Shown here: positions 6,583-10,103 of the stretch, one piece after another | Numbering within the stretch: position 1 is the stretch's first letter | Layout: each line of letters begins with the position of its first letter | Source of the DNA: an uncultured Succinatimonas sp. | Lineage (GTDB): Bacteria > Pseudomonadota > Gammaproteobacteria > Enterobacterales > Succinivibrionaceae | Assembly (NCBI GenBank): GCA_902465145.1 | Contig: CABQMD010000016.1 | Location: forward strand, 1-10,103 | Reading direction: 5' to 3' | DNA: 10,103 bases | Translations under genes and position numbers: made by a program | The notes under the pieces: model-generated | What the model saw: only the letters and a program-made list of their open reading frames with translations | Told to the model about the DNA's origin: nothing | Databases searched by the model: none

Positions 6583-8175
6583 TTAGTGTTCGCGGGTGGA
6601 AGAGAACGTAACCTTGGGGTAACGTTCCTGCGCAAGATGCAGATTAACTCCTGAGGTAGCAAGATAAGTCAGGTTGTCGCCTCCGTCCAAAGCAAGATTC
6701 TGCGGGACGCGATCCTGCAATTCCTTCAGAGCTTTGTCATCTCCTGATACCCATCTTGCCGTGGTTACGGGGATCTCCTCGTAAAGGGCATCGACGTTGT
6801 ATTCGTGTTTTAAACGGGAAACCACCACGTCAAACTGCAACATACCGACGGCACCTACGATAAGATCGTTGTTGATAAGCGGTCTGAAAACCTGCACGGC
6901 GCCTTCTTCTGAAAGTTGCAACAAGCCTTTTAACAATTGCTTCTGTTTCAAAGGATCACGCAAGTGGATACGTTTGAACAATTCAGGAGCAAAATTAGGG
7001 ATCCCTGAAAAATGCAGATCTTCGCCTTCTGTAAAGGTATCGCCTATGCGCATGGTACCGTGATTATGCAAACCGATGATATCGCCTGCAACATCAAAAT
7101 TCGCCTGCGTACGTTCGCCTGCCATAAAGGTCACGGCATCGGAAATAGCACTGTCACGCTTCAATCTCACATTATGCAGTTTCATTCCCTTGTGATAGGC
7201 ACCTGATACGATACGCAAAAAAGCGATGCGATCGTGATGGCGCGGATCCATATTGGCCTGGATCTTAAAGATAAAACCGGTAAGTTTTGGTTCATCTGCC
7301 TTGACAAGGCGGGTATCGGATTGTCTGTCCAAAGGAGACGGTGCCCATTTGGTCAAACCGTCCAGCATCAGATCAACACCGAAATTACCCAAAGCGGTAC
7401 CGAAAAATACCGGTGTCATGTCACCGTTACGATAAGCTTCAGGATCGAATTCACCTGAACCGCCTCCGCGTATAAGCTCGATATCCTCACGAAGTTTTGC
7501 CGCCAGATCCGATCCTACGGCCACGTCAACTTCAGGATTATCCAACCCTTTGATCGTACGACGTTCCTGAATATGGAATCCTTCTCCTGAATGATAAAGG
7601 TAAAGCACGTCATCAAGAAGATGATAAACGCCCTTGAAGCTTTTTCCTGATCCCACCGGCCAGGTAATGGGAGCGCAAAGAATATTCAGTTCTTTTTCGA
7701 CTTCATCCAAAAGATCCAGTGGATCGCGGGTCTCTCGATCGAGTTTGTTCATGAAGGTGATGATGGGAGTGGTACGCAGTCTCGTAACTTCCATGAGCTT
7801 GCGGGTACGCTCCTCAACGCCCTTGGCAGCATCGATAACCATAAGACAGGAATCTACGGCTGTAAGCACGCGGTAGGTATCTTCGGAGAAATCTTCGTGG
7901 CCCGGAGTATCCAAAAGATTGATCACGCAACCGTTGTAAGGAAACTGCATCACCGAAGTTGAAACTGAAATGCCGCGCTCCTTTTCCATATCCATCCAGT
8001 CGGACTTGGCAAAAGTACCAGTACTTCCGCGCGCCTTAACTTCTCCAGCCCTTTGGATCACAGACCCAAACAGCAATACTTTTTCAGTGATGGTGGTTTT
8101 ACCGGCATCAGGGTGGGAGATGATGGCAAAGGTACGGCGTTTATTGATTTCGCTTATTGTTTTTGGATCTGACAT
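6583..8175 (-). CDS. prfC: Peptide chain release factor 3
   Basis: Translational GTPase RF3 that removes RF1/RF2 from the ribosome after peptide release; cytoplasmic. It has 530 residues, against 529 in E. coli. G-domain motifs: G1 SHPDAGKTT (20-28), switch I region with RGIS (67-70), G3 DTPGHEDF (89-96), G4 NKLD (143-146). The RF3-specific 'DWM.ME..RGISV' stretch and the domain II/III sequence ([13 protein letters not shown]..., FAPELF, MLQFDVV) separate it from EF-G. The ATG is preceded by GGGAGGGG about 10 nt upstream, within a leader hairpin. It has its own promoter just past the terminator of the upstream tRNA-Leu gene and ends in a terminator. I see no frame damage. Confidence 0.98.
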   Translation of the reverse strand: MSDPKTISEINKRRTFAIISHPDAGKTTITEKVLLFGSVIQRAGEVKARGSTGTFAKSDWMDMEKERGISVSTSVMQFPYNGCVINLLDTPGHEDFSEDTYRVLTAVDSCLMVIDAAKGVEERTRKLMEVTRLRTTPIITFMNKLDRETRDPLDLLDEVEKELNILCAPITWPVGSGKSFKGVYHLLDDVLYLYHSGEGFHIQERRTIKGLDNPEVDVAVGSDLAAKLREDIELIRGGGSGEFDPEAYRNGDMTPVFFGTALGNFGVDLMLDGLTKWAPSPLDRQSDTRLVKADEPKLTGFIFKIQANMDPRHHDRIAFLRIVSGAYHKGMKLHNVRLKRDSAISDAVTFMAGERTQANFDVAGDIIGLHNHGTMRIGDTFTEGEDLHFSGIPNFAPELFKRIHLRDPLKQKQLLKGLLQLSEEGAVQVFRPLINNDLIVGAVGMLQFDVVVSRLKHEYNVDALYEEIPVTTARWVSGDDKALKELQDRVPQNLALDGGDNLTYLATSGVNLHLAQERYPKVTFSSTREH

Positions 8176-8182
8176 GATTTGA

Positions 8183-8214
8183 TTTCCCCTCCCGCTGCGA
8201 AAACCGCGGGGAAA
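8183..8214 (-). promoter_or_regulatory. prfC leader hairpin covering the ribosome site
   Basis: In the prfC mRNA, UUUCCCC (from 8214 down to 8208) can pair over seven bases with GGGGAAA (8189 down to 8183), which includes the purine-rich SD region. A small GCG/CGC stem with loop GUUUU can form inside. An alternative pairing, CCCGC with GCGGG (8206-8210 with 8191-8195), would cover the other half of the SD. Either fold would restrict ribosome access. No ligand-binding aptamer is recognisable. Confidence 0.35.
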
Positions 8215-8250
8215 ATTTCATTGCGGAATATACCTGCAGAGTACAGGAAG

Positions 8251-8279
8251 ATCATATATATTCGGTTACATATGATCAA
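8251..8279 (-). promoter_or_regulatory. Sigma-70 promoter for prfC
   Basis: Reading the minus strand: TTGATC (8279-8274), a 17-nt spacer, then TATGAT (8256-8251), matching consensus at four and five of six positions. The start would be near 8244, giving a leader of about 70 nt. The -35 box overlaps the T-tract of the tRNA-Leu terminator. A perfect 8-bp inverted repeat GATCATAT/ATATGATC (8250-8257 and 8270-8277) overlaps both boxes. It may be an operator or only a by-product of the similar box sequences. Confidence 0.6.
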
Positions 8280-8309
8280 AAAAAAACCGTCGGATTTTAT
8301 TCCTGACGG
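8278..8309 (-). terminator. Rho-independent terminator after tRNA-Leu
   Basis: On the minus strand CCGTCAGGA, loop ATAAAA, TCCGACGG (stem of eight pairs with one bulged A) is followed by nine T residues (8286-8278). It lies 26 nt past the CCA end of the tRNA and is a strong classical terminator. It ends the tRNA transcript before the prfC promoter. Confidence 0.88.
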
Positions 8310-8335
8310 CCGTTCTTTTGGTAATTTGTTTTAAA

Positions 8336-8420
8336 TGGTGCCCGGAAAGAGATTTGAACTCTTACTCAGTTACGAACTACCCCCTCAAAGTAGCGTGTCT
8401 ACCAATTCCACCACCCGGGC
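8336..8420 (-). tRNA. tRNA-Leu (anticodon GAG)
   Basis: 85-nt class II tRNA with encoded CCA (8338-8336). The acceptor stem GCCCGGG pairs with TCCGGGC with a terminal G-U. The D-arm region TGGTGGAATTGGTAGACAC is almost identical to E. coli leuU. The anticodon stem-loop is CTACT-TTGAGGG-GGTAG, giving anticodon GAG (reads CUC and CUU). The variable arm is 13 nt with a weak stem, and the T arm is AAGAG-TTCAAAT-CTCTT. It is a single gene with its own promoter and terminator. No integrated element adjoins its 3' end. Confidence 0.97.
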
Positions 8421-8439
8421 AACTCATTTAACGAGGCTT

Positions 8440-8467
8440 ATGATAGCAGAAAGTTTAATTATGTAAA
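8440..8467 (-). promoter_or_regulatory. Promoter of tRNA-Leu
   Basis: Minus strand: TTTACA (8467-8462), 16-nt spacer, TATCAT (8445-8440), each matching consensus at five of six positions. The discriminator after the -10 is G+C-containing (AAGCCTCG), as in stringently controlled stable-RNA promoters. A/T runs just upstream (8470-8488) could act as an UP element. The start would be about 12-14 nt before the mature tRNA. The rest of the gap up to 8655 is A/T-rich and holds no further gene that I can support. Confidence 0.75.
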
Positions 8468-8655
8468 GCATTTTTTTAAGATTTTTTAATGCCTTTGTAT
8501 AAAACCTCGGCAAAAGTTGATATTTAAGCCATTCTGATAAAGTCTGTTTTTTTTCTGAAAAAAGCAGGATCCGGCAAAAATTAGTTTTTTAAAGACACAA
8601 ACACATGCCGTCTTTCATGCATACTTACCAACAAGCAAAACAAACAGGATCTCTC

Positions 8656-9078
8656 ATGAATAAAATAATCAAAGCATCACTGATGTCTGCTCTTGCCATT
8701 TCCGCAACCTCTGCATTTGCCAACGAATTTTTAATCGAATTTCCGTCAGGCAAGACTTGTAGCGTAACCGTAAATTCATCAGTTACCGCCGGATCTCTTC
8801 AGGAAAAATCACTCTTGAAGATTACGCAGATACGGAGCGCATTGTCTATCTTAGCTTCAAACTTGAAACTGACGGCAGCGACAGATACGAACCACACCTA
8901 GGAGATCTCTTACTACGTCCTCTGGGGAAATTTAGCGTTCTATAAAAAAGACTTTCTTTATTCAAAAGGTCTTTTCTGCATAGAACATGTAGACAACGAA
9001 TGCCTTGCAGAACTTGAACAAAGATCCGCACTGCTGTTTAAAAAAAATAGAGAGGGACAAATGATTTTTCGTAAATAG
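8656..9078 (+). pseudogene. Small exported protein, frameshifted (unrecognised family)
   Basis: I do not recognise the family. The ATG at 8656 has AGGA 6 nt upstream and opens with a clear Sec signal peptide: MNKIIK, a hydrophobic core, and SAFA before NE as the cleavage site. This frame stops at 8899-8901, but the sense-like reading leaves it earlier. At the A-run 8804-8808 one missing A moves the coding frame, giving ITLEDYADTERIVYLSFKLE. Near 8900 one extra base restores the first frame, which stays open as SYYVLWGNLAFYKKDF and FCIEHVDNECLAELEQ to a TAG at 9076-9078. Joined, the product would be about 140 residues, about 118 after signal removal, with cysteines in GKTCSV, LFCIEH and NECLAE. 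Two opposite single-base indels point to a recent pseudogene or to sequencing errors. Its end overlaps the first bases of the neighbouring AKR pseudogene, suggesting a former operon. Confidence 0.6.
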
Positions 9079-9694
9079 GAACATCTAGGATCAAAGTATC
9101 AGCGCTCTGTGTTGGATGTATGAGTTTTGGCAAAGCCTCTGCAGATTTTCATCTTTGGACTTTAGATAAGAAACAAACTGCCGACAAGGTGGAAAAGCGC
9201 TTGACTGCGGCATCAATCGGACTTACATCTTTTGTCTCCATGCAAAATCAATACAACCATCTATCGTGAGGACGAACGCGAACTCATACCGGTGTGCAAA
9301 TAATTCGGCGTAACGCTTACTCCTTTTCCAGTCCGCTTGCAGGCGGTCACCTCAGCAGTCCTGAATGGAACAGTGACAGCTTGCGCAGTCATACCGACCG
9401 GACTTCCCGCCAAAATATGACCACGCCAAGTTTTCGGATCTCCCAATCATAGAGCGCATGCAGGAAATTGCCAGAGAGCATGATCTGTCCATGGCAACGG
9501 TGGCTCTTGCCTGGCTTTTGGCAAAACCGTGGATGAGCTCTTCTATTATCTGAACCACTTCTACGTCTCATCTTAAAGATGCCTGCAAGGCTACTGAATT
9601 AAGCCTTACAGACGAAGAAAAGAATTTTCTGGAGGAGCTTTACACTGCTCACGAAGTAGTAGGAGCTCTTCCCGTAGTTTTAGACTATGAGTAA
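9061..9694 (+). pseudogene. Aldo/keto reductase pseudogene (YajO-like)
   Basis: Remnant of an NADPH-dependent aldo/keto reductase, normally about 330 residues. The original ATG at 9061 has AGAGGG just upstream. Recognisable blocks are IKVSALCVGCMSFG (N-terminal strand), HLWTLDKKQTAD, FVSMQNQYNHL, REDERELIPVCK, FGVTLTPF, PLAGGHLS, KYDHAKFSDLPIIERMQEIA, SMATVALAWLLAKP and LTDEEKNFLEELYTAHEVVG up to a TAA at 9692-9694. They match the order in E. coli YajO-type enzymes. Damage: frame changes near 9075, 9264, 9327 and 9412, nonsense codons at 9301-9303 (TAA) and 9551-9553 (TGA, in the place of a glycine of 'IIG'), and an internal deletion near 9210-9225 removing roughly 120 residues. The missing part would hold the catalytic Asp, Tyr, Lys and His, so no activity is possible. 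Confidence 0.9.
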
Positions 9695-9719
9695 GGAGGC
9701 GATACCTCCTTACTTTTTT
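9691..9719 (+). terminator. Rho-independent terminator after the AKR remnant
   Basis: A perfect 9-bp stem GTAAGGAGG/CCTCCTTAC with loop CGATA (9691-9713) is followed by six T residues (9714-9719) on the plus strand. The AKR stop codon lies inside the left arm and the slt stop codon overlaps the end of the T run. On the minus strand the same hairpin follows slt but has no T-tract, so it terminates slt only weakly if at all. Confidence 0.88.
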
Positions 9720-10103
9720 AATAAGAGAAATTACGCTCGCGCTCGGTTAACACCGGAACATTGCGCCCAGTCAGCAATTTCTCATAAATGGCAGCATATA
9801 AAAGTACCCTTTGCACATAGCCGCGTGTTTCAAGAAAAGGTATGTTCTCAATATACATGCCGGCATCACGCCTTATTCCGTCATGAGAAGTCCAGCGCAA
9901 GACCCTGCCGGGACCTGCATTGTAACCTGCCGAAGAAAGCACGCGGTTTTGTGAAAATTTTCCCAAAAGATCGCGCAGATAAGCCGAGCCGAAACGTATG
10001 TTGAGATCAGGATCAGTAAGTGATCCGCTTCCTCTGTAACGATAACCGTTCTTTTTGGCAACCAACGAGGCCGTTGAAGGCATAAACTGCATGAGTCCTA
10101 CAG
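9718..10103 (-). CDS. slt: Soluble lytic murein transglycosylase Slt, C-terminal part
   Basis: The last 128 codons of a lytic transglycosylase (GH23, Slt70 type) that cleaves the MurNAc-GlcNAc bond in peptidoglycan with 1,6-anhydro product; periplasmic. The frame is open to the window edge, so the start, the superhelical domain and the catalytic ES motif are missing. Seen are VGLMQFMPSTA at the edge, the DPDLNIRFGSAYL segment, GYNAGPGRV (the conserved YNAGPGRV block), and the Slt-type ending IENIPFLETRGYVQRVL, close to E. coli Slt 'VESIPFSETRGYVKNVL'. That ending separates it from MltC/D/E types. It converges on the AKR pseudogene. In E. coli slt lies in the same chromosomal region as serB-radA. 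Confidence 0.9.
   Translation of the reverse strand, partial: VGLMQFMPSTASLVAKKNGYRYRGSGSLTDPDLNIRFGSAYLRDLLGKFSQNRVLSSAGYNAGPGRVLRWTSHDGIRRDAGMYIENIPFLETRGYVQRVLLYAAIYEKLLTGRNVPVLTERERNFSY

Noticed and set aside
8336..8420. tRNA-Leu as an integration site for a mobile element
   Set aside because: No integrase, no repeated tRNA 3' end, and the side next to the tRNA 3' end leads directly into a terminator and prfC. The decayed genes lie on the 5' side.
8460..8500. GCATT/AATGC inverted repeat with A/T-rich interior as a terminator
   Set aside because: It lies upstream of the tRNA promoter with no G+C stem, and is better read as A/T-rich upstream promoter DNA.
8605..8655. ATG at 8605 as start of the exported protein
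   Set aside because: It would put 17 polar residues before a complete signal peptide; the ATG at 8656 has an SD and a proper N-region.
8800..8812. Programmed -1 frameshift on the A-run to express the exported protein
   Set aside because: Lys AAA could slip by one base here, but a second shift of opposite sign near 8900 would also be needed. No stimulatory structure or classical heptamer in the right phase is seen, and the adjacent gene is clearly decayed.
9261..9571. Minus-strand open frames of about 60-68 codons opposite the AKR remnant
   Set aside because: Low-complexity translations without ribosome sites; they are antisense shadows of the AKR pseudogene, whose plus-strand blocks match a known family.

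Overview
The window is about 10.1 kb of chromosome from a gammaproteobacterium. Rsd (anti-sigma-70), a DUF416/YjaG protein, MepM, PrfC and Slt of enterobacterial type all occur here, and most of the gene content is shared with the E. coli chromosome. Moderate AT richness and divergence from enterobacterial sequences would fit an outlying family such as Succinivibrionaceae, but that placement is a guess. Nothing in the window is a phage, an insertion sequence, a CRISPR array or a defence system.

Left part (1-3485). The 3' end of a TauE/SafE-type membrane transporter (+) meets a yjaG-like gene (-) tail to tail. From the intergenic space beyond yjaG, mepM (peptidoglycan DD-endopeptidase) runs rightwards and is followed by rsd. 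The rsd Shine-Dalgarno has a perfectly complementary segment 41 nt upstream.

Middle part (3471-8420, all minus strand). In transcription order: tRNA-Leu(GAG) with its promoter and terminator; prfC (release factor 3) with its own promoter, a leader hairpin and a terminator; then a compact operon tatD-like, serB, radA. The tatD/serB pair overlaps by 4 bases (ATGA) and serB/radA are 23 nt apart. In E. coli serB and radA are also adjacent, and yjjV (TatD family), prfC and slt lie in the same broader chromosomal region, so this looks like a rearranged ancestral neighbourhood.

Right part (8421-10103). Between the tRNA promoter and slt lies about 1 kb of decaying DNA on the plus strand. First comes a gene for a small exported protein, interrupted by two opposite single-base frameshifts. 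It overlaps the start of an aldo/keto reductase pseudogene with a large internal deletion, at least four frameshifts and two nonsense codons. A strong terminator closes this unit and abuts the 3' end of slt (soluble lytic transglycosylase), which runs out of the window.

The intact genes are housekeeping functions: cell-wall turnover (mepM, slt), sigma-factor control (rsd), DNA recombination (radA), serine synthesis (serB) and translation termination (prfC, tRNA-Leu). I see no convincing undescribed system. The points most worth checking are the two possible SD-masking leader hairpins and the freshly decayed exported-protein/AKR pair.
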